64,000 bases of DNA, from assembly GCA_037189645.1 (NCBI GenBank), contig JBBCIY010000010.1:62001-126000 (forward strand). The letters are read 5' to 3'. The notes under the pieces were generated by a model. That model saw only the letters and a program-made list of their open reading frames with translations, had not been told where the DNA came from and searched no databases. Shown here piece after piece: positions 8,867 through 16,712 of this stretch. Source of the stretch: Taishania sp037189645 (lineage in GTDB: Bacteria; Bacteroidota; Bacteroidia; Flavobacteriales_D; Crocinitomicaceae). The position numbers and the translations under genes were made by a program. Within the stretch, counting starts at the first letter, position 1, and the number at the start of each line of letters is the position of its first letter.

Positions 8867-9634
8867 ATGATACGATTTTTTATTTTTGGAACTATTTTAT
8901 GTTTCAATTTCTGTTGGGCTCAGGAATACAGACCTTTCAACCAGGAATATCATTTTAAAGTCGCCTCCAATCTTGAAGTAATTCCCACAATCGATTCGAT
9001 TAAAACATTAATCATTCATTTTGAAAACAATAATGATGAAAACGTTGAAAAGACATTGATTAACAACACTCAGATTAAAGAACTTCAATTATACAATCCA
9101 CCTCAATCTTTCATCCTTTCACTAAATACATTAGGTTTGGATAGCCTGCAAGATTTTTTCATTGAAGATTACAAAGATTCCACATTGATTTTTAATAAAT
9201 TATCTATAAAACTCATAGCAATAAATTCAAAAGAGCTGCGAAAAATCAATATAAAAGAACTTGATACCTCCGCTCTACAGCTGATCGGGATTGAAGCAAA
9301 AAATTTAGCTGTATGGGAAGCCAACCCTTCTTACCCTTTTTTAGGTCTGATAGACCTGAGAACTCCTCAGCTAACTGTTTTTCCCATTATCGATATGCCA
9401 GGTATCCGCCAATTTGTATTTGACTGCTCGTTCACAGAAATGCCGCTGAATTTATGCAGCTACCCGGAGCTAAAGTTTATTTCACTGCAAAACAACAGGA
9501 AAATAAACGTAAGCAACTGCCTTAAAAAGAAAATCAGGGAAGGTGTTTATTCGAACATTACTATTCTGGATTCAATTGATGGAAAAATCATTTACCAGGT
9601 GCATTCAAAAGATAAGAAAACTAACAATTTTTAA
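8867..9634 (+). CDS. exported protein of unknown function, leucine-rich-like
   Basis: 255 residues; not recognised. A short signal peptide (RFFIFGTILCFNFCWAQ) points to export. The rest alternates short beta-like segments with recurrent leucine/isoleucine and asparagine (LQLYNPPQS, LKFISLQNNRKINVSNC), which resembles degenerate leucine-rich repeats, but no strict repeat could be aligned. The coding sequence is visibly more A+T-rich than its neighbours, which may mean recent acquisition. It has its own promoter box and is not obviously linked to the ada-like gene downstream (56-base gap). Confidence 0.7.
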   Translation: MIRFFIFGTILCFNFCWAQEYRPFNQEYHFKVASNLEVIPTIDSIKTLIIHFENNNDENVEKTLINNTQIKELQLYNPPQSFILSLNTLGLDSLQDFFIEDYKDSTLIFNKLSIKLIAINSKELRKINIKELDTSALQLIGIEAKNLAVWEANPSYPFLGLIDLRTPQLTVFPIIDMPGIRQFVFDCSFTEMPLNLCSYPELKFISLQNNRKINVSNCLKKKIREGVYSNITILDSIDGKIIYQVHSKDKKTNNF

Positions 9635-9690
9635 TTCCGCAAGTTTCAGATTTTTTTTATCCTGTTTTTTTTCGAATTTTGAAATGAAAT

Positions 9691-10554
9691 ATGAGCACAC
9701 AGAAAGACATCAATTACAAACGGATTGCGGCAGCAATTGATTACATCAAAGATAATTTCAAAGGCCAGCCAGACCTGGATGAAGTTGCGGAAAAGATCAA
9801 TCTGAGCCCCTTTCATTTCCAGCGCCTGTTCAGCGAGTGGGCAGGGACAAGTCCGAAGAAATTTTTGCAGTACGTCAGCATCGGGCATGCCAAAAGCCTG
9901 CTGAACGAACAAAAACAGGCTACTTTGTTTGATGTCACCTGTGAAACGGGACTTTCCAGCACCAGCCGGTTGCACGACCTTTTCGTTACAATTGAGGGAA
10001 TGACCCCGGCAGAATACAGGAACGGAGGGCAGGGACTGGAGATCAATTACAGCTTTTCGGGAAGTCCGTTCGGAAACGTTATTATTGCCTCTACAAAAAA
10101 GGGAATCTGTCACATGGCTTTTGAAGAAAATGACGAAAAAGCCCTCCATGACCTGAGATCAGCATTTCCGGGTGCTGTTTTTCATCACAGAACCGACGCG
10201 ATACAGCAAAACGGATTGTCCATCTTCCAACAGGACTGGAGCAATCTATCCCGGGTAAAACTGCACCTGAAAGGAACGGATTTCCAGTTAAAAGTGTGGG
10301 AAAGCCTGCTGAAAATCCCGATGGGAAAATTATCAACGTACGGCAGGCTGGCCGGGGAAATCAATAACCCAAAAGCATCCAGGGCTGTGGGTACCGCAAT
10401 CGGAAGCAATCCCGTCGCTTTCCTGATCCCCTGCCACCGGGTGATCCAGTCTTCCGGAGTTTTTGGAGGATACATGTGGGGAACAACCCGTAAAACGGCA
10501 ATGATCGGCTGGGAGCAGGCTCAAGCAAACAACCGGGAGCATGATGTTATTTGA
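9691..10554 (+). CDS. AraC-type activator fused to O6-methylguanine-DNA methyltransferase (Ada-like)
   Basis: 287 residues in two parts. Residues 10-115 are an AraC-family double helix-turn-helix (LDEVAEKINLSPFHFQRLFSEWAGTSPKKFLQ). Residues 120-275 are a methylated-DNA-cysteine methyltransferase with the acceptor cysteine in IPCHRVI (C248) and the GTAIGSNPVAF segment. The N-terminal Cys4 zinc domain of E. coli Ada, which senses methylphosphotriesters and switches on activation, is absent, so regulation cannot work in the classical way. The stop overlaps the start of the alkB-like gene by 14 bases, indicating coupled expression. Confidence 0.88.
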   Translation: MSTQKDINYKRIAAAIDYIKDNFKGQPDLDEVAEKINLSPFHFQRLFSEWAGTSPKKFLQYVSIGHAKSLLNEQKQATLFDVTCETGLSSTSRLHDLFVTIEGMTPAEYRNGGQGLEINYSFSGSPFGNVIIASTKKGICHMAFEENDEKALHDLRSAFPGAVFHHRTDAIQQNGLSIFQQDWSNLSRVKLHLKGTDFQLKVWESLLKIPMGKLSTYGRLAGEINNPKASRAVGTAIGSNPVAFLIPCHRVIQSSGVFGGYMWGTTRKTAMIGWEQAQANNREHDVI

Positions 10555-11155
10555 AGAGAAAGCAGATAAAGGAAGGAACCTGCTTCCCAGAGACGGAACA
10601 GTCAACTATTACGGGAAAATACTGGCCGGTGAACAGGCAGACCACTACCTGCAACTGCTGCTGAACATCATCGAATGGCGGAACGACGAAGCAGTGATCT
10701 TCGGAAAAAAGATCATTACAAAACGGAAAGTCGCCTGGTATGGCGACAAGGCATTTGAATACACTTACTCCAACACAACCAAACACGCCCTGCCCTGGAC
10801 ACAAGAGCTGCTGGAACTGAAACAGACCGTTGAACGGGAAAGCGGCGAAACATTCAATTCCTGTCTGCTTAATCTCTATCATACCGGGGAAGAAGGAATG
10901 GCATGGCACAGCGATGGGGAGACAGACCTGAAAAAAAACGGAGCGATTGCTTCCCTCAGCCTGGGTGCTGAACGAAAATTTTCATTCAGGCATAAAACCA
11001 CCGCTGAAAAAGTAGAGCTGGTCCTTGAACACGGCAGTTTGCTGGTTATGAAAGATACCACACAGACATACTGGCTGCACCGCCTTCCCCCTTCAAGAAA
11101 AATTTCATCTCTCCGCATAAACCTTACATTCCGCACCATTGCAGGCGATCTGTAA
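10541..11155 (+). CDS. alkB: AlkB-type 2-oxoglutarate/Fe(II) DNA dioxygenase
   Basis: 204 residues of the 2OG-Fe(II) oxygenase superfamily. The iron ligands are seen as AWHSDGE (H123, D125) and WLHRLPPS (H180), and the 2-oxoglutarate-binding arginines as RINLTFR (R192, R198). The family removes methyl groups from 1-methyladenine and 3-methylcytosine in DNA. The N-terminal region resembles the ALKBH2/3-like short bacterial forms. Its start codon lies inside the ada-like gene, so the two repair activities are translated from one message. It ends 53 bases before yggS, which has its own promoter. Confidence 0.88.
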   Translation: MMLFEEKADKGRNLLPRDGTVNYYGKILAGEQADHYLQLLLNIIEWRNDEAVIFGKKIITKRKVAWYGDKAFEYTYSNTTKHALPWTQELLELKQTVERESGETFNSCLLNLYHTGEEGMAWHSDGETDLKKNGAIASLSLGAERKFSFRHKTTAEKVELVLEHGSLLVMKDTTQTYWLHRLPPSRKISSLRINLTFRTIAGDL

Positions 11156-11168
11156 AAATATGCACTAC

Positions 11169-11200
11169 TTTGGACGTTTTCTGCTTTATTCCTACCTTTG
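11169..11200 (+). promoter_or_regulatory. complete Bacteroidota promoter (TTTG-N20-TACCTTTG)
   Basis: TTTG at 11169-11172 and TACCTTTG at 11193-11200 with a 20-base spacer; the ATG of yggS follows 8 bases later, so the leader is only a few bases. Confidence 0.65.
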
Positions 11201-11208
11201 TATATAAG

Positions 11209-11859
11209 ATGAGTTATCAAGAAGTCATAGCAAAAATTCCGCAGGGTGTAACGCTGGTTGCTGTTTCCAAAACCAAGCCGGCAGAAGAAATACTCAGAAT
11301 CTACCACCAGGGGCAACGGGTTTTCGGAGAAAACAAAGTCCAGGAGCTGATTGAAAAGTATGAGCCGCTTCCGAAAGACATTGAATGGCATCTGATCGGC
11401 CACCTGCAGACAAACAAAGTGAAATACATCGCCCCGTTCGTTGCAATGATTCATGCCGTTGACAGCCTGAAGCTATTGGCCGAAATCAACAAACAGGCAA
11501 AAAAAAATGACCGGGTAATTGACTGCCTGCTGCAATTCCACATTGCACAGGAAGATACCAAATTCGGGCTCAGCAGAAAAGAAGCATTTCAGCTGCTGGA
11601 AAGTCCCGAATATGCACAGTTCAGATACATACGGATACGCGGTGTGATGGGGATGGCGACATTTACGGATAAAACGGAGCAGGTTCGCAGCGAATTCCAG
11701 GCATTGTCCGCTATCTTCGACGAACTGAAAACACGTTTTTTCCCGGGAGAAAATACGTTTGACACCCGTTCCATGGGAATGAGCGGTGATTTTGAAACGG
11801 CAATCGAAGCAGGAAGCACGATGGTCCGTGTGGGGAGCCTGATCTTCGGGAACAGGTAG
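11209..11859 (+). CDS. YggS/PLPBP-family PLP-binding protein
   Basis: 216 residues with the single-domain alanine-racemase-like fold of YggS. The PLP lysine is in LVAVSKTKPAEEI; GENKVQELIEKYE, WHLIGHLQTNKVKY and the phosphate-binding RSMGMSGDFETAIEAGSTMVRVGS are family hallmarks. These proteins buffer PLP and influence amino-acid homeostasis; no enzymatic reaction is established. The ATG at 11209 is chosen over an upstream TTG (11170) because a complete promoter lies between them. Confidence 0.88.
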   Translation: MSYQEVIAKIPQGVTLVAVSKTKPAEEILRIYHQGQRVFGENKVQELIEKYEPLPKDIEWHLIGHLQTNKVKYIAPFVAMIHAVDSLKLLAEINKQAKKNDRVIDCLLQFHIAQEDTKFGLSRKEAFQLLESPEYAQFRYIRIRGVMGMATFTDKTEQVRSEFQALSAIFDELKTRFFPGENTFDTRSMGMSGDFETAIEAGSTMVRVGSLIFGNR

Positions 11860-11880
11860 TTAGTTCTGGCATAGTTTTAG

Positions 11881-11888
11881 TAAGTTTG
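11881..11888 (+). promoter_or_regulatory. Bacteroidota -7 promoter element
   Basis: TAAGTTTG, exact TAnnTTTG match, 19 bases before the ATG at 11908. Confidence 0.55.
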
Positions 11889-11907
11889 CAATTAAAAACA
11901 TTCAAAC

Positions 11908-12393
11908 ATGAAACAGATCAAATCAGCAGCTCTTTTATTTTTCTCATTTGTCGTGATAAATGCAGGATTAGCACAAAAACAACCTCCTGTAGTGGGAGGA
12001 ATTGAAACCATTTCATTTAAATTCACAGAATCCTCCATCCGGTTCCCTGTCAACTATGAGATAACCGTAAATGAAGATTCCATTACAATTACAGCAGAGC
12101 AACATACAGAATCGGGTGTCTCAGTTCACCAGAAAAGCAAGGCAATCTCGGAAAAAGAGTGGAGCCAGCTATCGGAATTAGCCGGTAACATGCAGGAAGC
12201 CGGAACACATTACCCGGAAATGGGAACAGGATACAAAACGTATCAACTGACCCGGAAAAACGGCGGTACGATCGAAGCACACGTTCTGCTATGGACCAGC
12301 ATGACCGAAGATAAAATTGAAAAAAGTTCCCTTGAATTGGCGGAGAAACTAAAAAAACTGGCTCCCTCCATGAAAGAAATTCCTGCGAACTGA
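11908..12393 (+). CDS. exported protein of unknown function
   Basis: 161 residues; not recognised. A signal peptide (SAALLFFSFVVINAGLAQ) is followed by a small domain predicted to be mainly beta, with ITVNEDSITITAEQ and a GYKTYQLTRKNGGTIEAHVL stretch, and a lysine-rich C-terminal helix. It has no Cys motif, lipobox or sorting domain. It is a single-gene unit, with its own TAAGTTTG promoter and a strong terminator 27 bases after the stop. Confidence 0.7.
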   Translation: MKQIKSAALLFFSFVVINAGLAQKQPPVVGGIETISFKFTESSIRFPVNYEITVNEDSITITAEQHTESGVSVHQKSKAISEKEWSQLSELAGNMQEAGTHYPEMGTGYKTYQLTRKNGGTIEAHVLLWTSMTEDKIEKSSLELAEKLKKLAPSMKEIPAN

Positions 12394-12419
12394 TCAGTGA
12401 GACGCAGCGTTCATTTACC

Positions 12420-12450
12420 AAAAATGCGCAGGAAACCTGCGCATTTTTTT
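12420..12450 (+). terminator. intrinsic terminator
   Basis: 13-bp stem (AAAAATGCGCAGG with its complement), loop AAA, followed by a T run to 12450. Confidence 0.9.
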
Positions 12451-12531
12451 ATTCCAGTCAGCGAATGGTCTGTCATTTTTAAAATCGTTCTTTTTTCCGT
12501 AAATTTTAACAGCATTGTACCAACAATTCAG

Positions 12532-12539
12532 TAAATTTG
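12532..12539 (+). promoter_or_regulatory. Bacteroidota -7 promoter element, near-leaderless
   Basis: TAAATTTG, exact TAnnTTTG match, 4 bases before the ATG at 12544. Confidence 0.55.
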
Positions 12540-12543
12540 CACC

Positions 12544-12792
12544 ATGAACAAGCGTCTGATCTTATTAGTTATCGTAATGATTGCCGTAGTGGCTCTCGAT
12601 TACACCTATGCACAGGGATGCTCACAATGTAAGCTTATTTCCGAACAGTCGGCAGAAGCCGGTGAAGCATCTTTCGCCACAAACATCAATAAAGGAATTC
12701 TGCTATTGATGTCCATGCCTTATATCATCCTGGTGATCATTTTCAGAAAACGCATCATCGGGTTGTTCAGAAAACCGAAGGCAACCGCTTAA
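12544..12792 (+). CDS. small membrane protein with CxxCK motif
   Basis: 82 residues. An N-terminal hydrophobic segment acts as signal or anchor, followed by GCSQCKL just after the predicted cleavage region, then a second membrane segment (GILLLMSMPYIILVIIF) and a basic tail (RKRIIGLFRKPK). Similar short proteins with one Cys-x-x-Cys after the signal and a C-terminal NxGI..L.MPY helix appear, from memory, to be conserved in Bacteroidota, but no function is known to me. The Cys pair could bind metal or a thiol partner; this is a guess. Transcribed alone from its own box. Confidence 0.75.
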   Translation: MNKRLILLVIVMIAVVALDYTYAQGCSQCKLISEQSAEAGEASFATNINKGILLLMSMPYIILVIIFRKRIIGLFRKPKATA

Positions 12793-12817
12793 ACCGCATT
12801 TTCCAGCCCCTCTAAAA

Positions 12818-12849
12818 TTTGTTTTAAAATAAGCCATTCAGTAACTTTG
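12818..12849 (+). promoter_or_regulatory. complete Bacteroidota promoter (TTTG-N20-TAACTTTG)
   Basis: TTTG at 12818-12821 and TAACTTTG at 12842-12849, spacer 20 bases as in the yggS promoter; the pth ATG follows 4 bases later. Confidence 0.65.
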
Positions 12850-12853
12850 ACGC

Positions 12854-13417
12854 ATGAAATACTTAGTTGTAGGACTCGGTAACCCGGGAGAAAAATATGC
12901 TGAAACGCGTCATAACATTGGTTTTAAGGTAGTCGAAGCATTTGCGAAAGAACAAGGAGCAACGTTTAAACCGGATAAAACAGCCGATGTGGCGCAGGCA
13001 AAATTCAAGGGAAGAACGATCATTCTTATCAAACCCGTTACCTATATGAACCTTTCCGGGAAAGCGGTCAACTACTGGATGCAGGCTGAAAAGATCCCAC
13101 TGGAAAATATCCTCGTCATTGCAGACGACATCGCCTTGCCATTCGGAAAATTAAGACTGAAAGGAAAAGGAAGTGATGGCGGGCATAACGGGTTGAAAGA
13201 CATCCAGGCCGTTTTAAAGTCACAGGAATATGCGCGGCTCCGGTTTGGCGTAGGAAATGATTTCCATAAAGGGCAGCAAGCCGATTATGTACTGGGAGAA
13301 TGGTCAGAAGAAGAAAAAAACACCCTCGGAGAGCGCATCCAGGTCGCAACTGAATTCATCAAAGGTTTTGCCACCATCGGGCTGAACCTGACCATGACGA
13401 ACTGGAACAATAAATAA
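12854..13417 (+). CDS. pth: peptidyl-tRNA hydrolase
   Basis: 187 residues, normal family length. It releases peptides from prematurely dissociated peptidyl-tRNA. Conserved motifs: VVGLGNPGEKYAETRHNIGF with the catalytic histidine (TRHN), KPVTYMNLSGKAV, and IADDIALPFGKLRLKGKGS then GGHNGLKD. The segment that reads HDELDLP in E. coli is ADDIALP here; the catalytic aspartate is kept while its preceding His is Ala, a variation that seems common in Bacteroidota. The start codon lies 4 bases after a complete promoter. Confidence 0.95.
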   Translation: MKYLVVGLGNPGEKYAETRHNIGFKVVEAFAKEQGATFKPDKTADVAQAKFKGRTIILIKPVTYMNLSGKAVNYWMQAEKIPLENILVIADDIALPFGKLRLKGKGSDGGHNGLKDIQAVLKSQEYARLRFGVGNDFHKGQQADYVLGEWSEEEKNTLGERIQVATEFIKGFATIGLNLTMTNWNNK

Positions 13418-13488
13418 CGCATCACAGCCGGCCATCCTGAACGGATACAGGCAGGTGACATTTTCTGGTACGTTCAAAACATTTTTTC

Positions 13489-13496
13489 TATCTTTG
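13489..13496 (+). promoter_or_regulatory. Bacteroidota -7 promoter element
   Basis: TATCTTTG, exact TAnnTTTG match, 30 bases before the ATG of trhO. Confidence 0.6.
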
Positions 13497-13526
13497 CAGC
13501 AACTTTTTATTTAAAACAAACATAGC

Positions 13527-14597
13527 ATGCAACTGTGGAACACATTAAGTAAGGAGGAGTTGGAAAAAAAATGGCGCGAGAAAGGTTACGAATGGGTGAC
13601 TATTTCCTTCTATCAATACGCCAAGATCGACAACCCTCAGATTTTCAGAGATTATTTGTACAGCATCTGGCAGAAACTGGATGTGCTTGGGCGCGTTTAC
13701 GTGGCTAAGGAAGGTATCAACGCACAGATTTCCGTCCCGAAACACCACGTGGACCAGTTCAGGGATGAATTGTATGACATCTCATTCCTGAATGGAATAC
13801 GATTGAACATTGCCGTTGAGAATGGTGAGGTGGAATTCCCGTTCCTCAAGCTGAAAATCAAGGTCCGTGACAAGATCCTCGCAGACGGGCTGAATGACGA
13901 AACTTTTGATGTAACCAATAAAGGAAAGCACCTGACAGCTGCCGAATTCAATGCACTGACAGACGACCCGGATACCATCCTGATCGACTTCAGGAATCAT
14001 TACGAATCCGAAGTCGGACATTTCAAAGGAGCAATCACCCCGGACGTTGATACATTCCGGGAATCACTTCCTTACATTGAAGACAAATACCTGAAAGGAA
14101 ACGAAGACAAGAACCTGGTAATGTACTGTACAGGCGGCATCCGGTGTGAAAAAGCATCTGCATGGTTCAAGCACAGAGGATTCAGCAACGTGCACCAGCT
14201 GGAAGGAGGGATCATCAAGTATGCAAACGATTGTAAAGAAGCCGGTATTCCGAATAAGTTCATCGGGAAGAACTTCGTGTTCGATGAGCGCCGGGGAGAG
14301 CGTATTTCAGACGAAATCATTGCAAACTGCCACCAATGCGGCAATCCTGCGGATGTGCATGTGAACTGTGCGAACGAAGCATGTCATTTGCTGTTCATCC
14401 AGTGCGACGAATGCAGGGAGCACATGAACGGCTGCTGTTCGGATGAATGCAAAACCATCGCTGCACTGCCGGAAGAAGATCAAAAAGCCCTGCGCAAAGG
14501 AAAAGTATTCAGCAATAAAATTTTCAAAAAAGGACGTTCGGAAAACCTGAAATTTAAACCGAACAATGAAAAGCCGATCGATTTATTGAAGTTTTAA
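13527..14597 (+). CDS. trhO: tRNA uridine hydroxylase TrhO (rhodanese family, UPF0176)
   Basis: 356 residues. The N-terminal domain (YVAKEGINAQISVP) and the central rhodanese domain with active-site MYCTGGIRCEKASAWF (C201) are those of YceA/TrhO, which makes 5-hydroxyuridine at tRNA position 34 in an oxygen-dependent way. A C-terminal cysteine-rich segment (CHQCGNPADVHVNCANEACH, then CDECREHMNGCCSDEC) looks like a metal-binding knuckle, as in longer family members. Single-gene unit between its own promoter and an intrinsic terminator. Confidence 0.9.
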   Translation: MQLWNTLSKEELEKKWREKGYEWVTISFYQYAKIDNPQIFRDYLYSIWQKLDVLGRVYVAKEGINAQISVPKHHVDQFRDELYDISFLNGIRLNIAVENGEVEFPFLKLKIKVRDKILADGLNDETFDVTNKGKHLTAAEFNALTDDPDTILIDFRNHYESEVGHFKGAITPDVDTFRESLPYIEDKYLKGNEDKNLVMYCTGGIRCEKASAWFKHRGFSNVHQLEGGIIKYANDCKEAGIPNKFIGKNFVFDERRGERISDEIIANCHQCGNPADVHVNCANEACHLLFIQCDECREHMNGCCSDECKTIAALPEEDQKALRKGKVFSNKIFKKGRSENLKFKPNNEKPIDLLKF

Positions 14598-14603
14598 CTC
14601 CAT

Positions 14604-14641
14604 ACGAAAAGGTGGTTCTCCCGGAATCACCTTTCGTTTTT
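14604..14641 (+). terminator. intrinsic terminator of trhO
   Basis: Imperfect stem ACGAAAAGGTG paired with CACCTTTCGT (one bulged A), loop 13 nt, then a TTTTT run. Confidence 0.75.
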
Positions 14642-14647
14642 ATGTCA

Positions 14648-15085
14648 TTACCTGATGATAGTAACCCTTACGGCTACCCAGCCTTTTGCTCCTTTTTCCT
14701 TTTCAAACTGTACCTTGTTCCCTTTTAACGGAGTGCCGGAAATGTTGTTCTGGTGTACGAAAAAGTTCTCATCATCAGAAGTCTTGATGAATCCGTATCC
14801 TTTTGCAGCATCAAAATAATTGATCGTTCCCTGAAGTATCGGGTCAAATTCTTCTTTTTCCCGCTTAGGAACACCGATCTCAATGTTCTTGGCCTTCACC
14901 TCTTTCTTTGCTGACGGATCGGGCGGAGTATCACGAAGGATCCCGTTTTCATCCACATAAGCCATCATGCTTTCCCAGCCTCCGCCGGTAGCGTTTTCCT
15001 TTCGCGCGTCTTTCTTGGATTGTTTTTCCTTTCTGCGCTGTTCTTTCTTTTTTTCTCTTTCTTTTTTATTGAACGTTTCTGCCAT
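14648..15085 (-). CDS. cold-shock-domain protein with basic N-terminal extension
   Basis: 145 residues. The last ~60 residues form a cold-shock domain: GTINYFDAAKGYGFI (RNP1) and NFFVHQNNISG (RNP2), so it should bind single-stranded RNA. The first ~40 residues are a highly charged Lys/Arg/Glu helix (NKKEREKKKEQRRKEKQSKK), and a linker with DENGILRDTPPDPS follows. It lies 24 bases downstream of the fatty acid desaturase on the same strand, so the pair may be a cold-adaptation operon: membrane fluidity plus RNA handling. Confidence 0.88.
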   Translation of the reverse strand: MAETFNKKEREKKKEQRRKEKQSKKDARKENATGGGWESMMAYVDENGILRDTPPDPSAKKEVKAKNIEIGVPKREKEEFDPILQGTINYFDAAKGYGFIKTSDDENFFVHQNNISGTPLKGNKVQFEKEKGAKGWVAVRVTIIR

Positions 15086-15109
15086 AATCTGATAGTTAAA
15101 GTTTAATTG

Positions 15110-16243
15110 TTAAAGTGTTTTCATCCTTCCCAGTAAGCGAAGGGTTTTTACATGCCCGGAAACGGCTGAAAACAGTGTCTTGTTTACATAATAAGGCACC
15201 TGAAAATCCGTCGCTGTCCGTTTCACGATACGACTGAGGTTCCGATAGTGAACATGACAGATATTCGGGAACAAATGGTGTTCGATCTGGTTGGTTAATC
15301 CTCCCAGGTACCAGAAAAGAAACCTGTTCTTTGGTGAAAAATTGCTTGTTGTCTGTAACTGGTGTGTATACCAATTCGAGTTGACCTGTTCCTCGTGATC
15401 CGGCTGCGGGAAATTCATTCCCGGAACCACATGCGCAAGCTGGAACACCACACTCAGCAGGATACCAGCCAGCAGGTGCATTACGATAAAGCCCAGTATA
15501 ATCCAGTACACAGAAAACGGAGCGAAAATCATCGGAAGCACCAGTGCATAAGTGAAATAAAACACTTTCAGGGGTACCAGTTTCAACAGGCGGATGCGGT
15601 ATTCTTTGCGGGTACGGATCAATCCCATTTTATAATACTCCCCTGCCTTTTTAAAATCTTTGACCGTTACCCAGTAGAGTGTCAGTATTCCGTAAAAGAA
15701 CCACACATAATAATGCTGAAAGCGGTGGACTTTATAGCTTTTGCTGTACGGGGAAAACCGGAGCAGGAATAAAGGCGCGTCAATGTCTTCGTCATGTCCG
15801 TGGATGTTGGTATATGTATGATGCAGTACATTGTGCTGCAATTTCCACATTTCACTGCTACACCCCAGGTAGTCAAGCGTGTGACTGAGCCAGCTATTCA
15901 ACCGTGGATGCTTGGTATAGGCCCCGTGATTCGCATCGTGCATAATCCCCATCCCGATACCTGCGATCCCGAGTCCGCTGAGCAGGTAAAGTAAAACCGC
16001 TACAACGGGGGATGTAATGGCACCGAAATTCAATAAAATAAGTGGTGTGGTGTAAACAAGCAGCATGACAATAGTCTTGAAAATCATGTTTGCATTGGCT
16101 CGCTTACGTACTTTGTTCAGTTTGAAATAGAGGTTTACTCTTCGTTTTAATGTCTTGGAAAATTCCTGTTCTAATGTCTGTGAAAATTTAAGATGTCTGA
16201 TAAGCTTTGTTATTAAATAATTACTAAAAACTTCTTCCGTCAA
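15110..16243 (-). CDS. membrane fatty acid desaturase
   Basis: 377 residues, an integral-membrane di-iron desaturase. The three histidine boxes are HDANH (102-106), HNVLHH (137-142) and NQIEHHLFPN near residue 315, with hydrophobic pairs between them. It introduces a double bond into acyl-lipid or acyl-CoA chains; regiochemistry cannot be read. The only in-frame start before an upstream stop is TTG at 16243, about 20 residues longer than typical homologues. Two possible promoter boxes lie further upstream (16347, 16399), implying a leader of roughly 100-150 bases. Probably co-transcribed with the cold-shock-domain gene. Confidence 0.88.
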   Translation of the reverse strand: MTEEVFSNYLITKLIRHLKFSQTLEQEFSKTLKRRVNLYFKLNKVRKRANANMIFKTIVMLLVYTTPLILLNFGAITSPVVAVLLYLLSGLGIAGIGMGIMHDANHGAYTKHPRLNSWLSHTLDYLGCSSEMWKLQHNVLHHTYTNIHGHDEDIDAPLFLLRFSPYSKSYKVHRFQHYYVWFFYGILTLYWVTVKDFKKAGEYYKMGLIRTRKEYRIRLLKLVPLKVFYFTYALVLPMIFAPFSVYWIILGFIVMHLLAGILLSVVFQLAHVVPGMNFPQPDHEEQVNSNWYTHQLQTTSNFSPKNRFLFWYLGGLTNQIEHHLFPNICHVHYRNLSRIVKRTATDFQVPYYVNKTLFSAVSGHVKTLRLLGRMKTL

Positions 16244-16346
16244 ACGAGATTCACTTCCTGTTATATCGAAAACAACAGATCACTGCGACTACATCTCAAA
16301 ATAAAAATGATATAAAAAAGAAAGGAAAAACGAAGAAACGTTTCGA

Positions 16347-16354
16347 CAAAACTA
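16347..16354 (-). promoter_or_regulatory. possible proximal -7 element of the desaturase operon
   Basis: Minus-strand TAGTTTTG, matching TAnnTTTG, about 103 bases upstream of the start codon. Confidence 0.35.
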
Positions 16355-16398
16355 AATTACAGCACCAGCTTATTTTAACAGAATTGTACTTGGTACTG

Positions 16399-16406
16399 CA
16401 AAGATA
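16399..16406 (-). promoter_or_regulatory. possible distal -7 element of the desaturase operon
   Basis: Minus-strand TATCTTTG, the commonest form of this box in the window, about 155 bases upstream of the start codon. Confidence 0.45.
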
Positions 16407-16515
16407 GTCTTTTATTTTTAATCTTTATCATTTTATTTTGGATAAGTTAACCAAATCAAAATACCACAAATAAGGTATTGTATTTCAATAAATAACCCTT
16501 AAATTTGTGTCATCT

Positions 16516-16534
16516 ATTTAGATTAATTCTAAAT
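16516..16534. promoter_or_regulatory. 19-bp palindrome TTTAGA-N5-TCTAAA, copy 1
   Basis: ATTTAGA-TTAAT-TCTAAAT, perfect 7-bp arms. The same arms and spacing recur at 23243-23261 upstream of the helicase-cspA operon. It is about 110 bases upstream of the distal desaturase promoter box. A shared operator is inferred. Confidence 0.4.
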
Positions 16535-16712
16535 AATATTCATTGTGTTTTTCTTTGTGATCCATAAATGTGTACCTGGCAGATCTTAATGCTACACATT
16601 TCTTCTTTGTGAAATCTTCGTGCCTGATAATGCTTTGTGTTGTGCCAAAGGAGTGACATGCTCATTTGCGTACAGTTTAGATAAATTTTATTAACTCTTT
16701 AAACGTTGTATT

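Larger units (their letters stand above)
16244..16712. other. 469-base A+T-rich divergent intergenic region
   Basis: Lies between the desaturase operon (minus) and the Cys-rich orphan (plus). It contains two minus-strand -7 candidates, a GAAACGTTTC palindrome at 16335-16344 inside the presumed desaturase leader, and the 19-bp palindrome at 16516-16534. No small gene or RNA gene was recognised. No exact plus-strand TAnnTTTG box was found for the gene at 16713. Confidence 0.7.
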
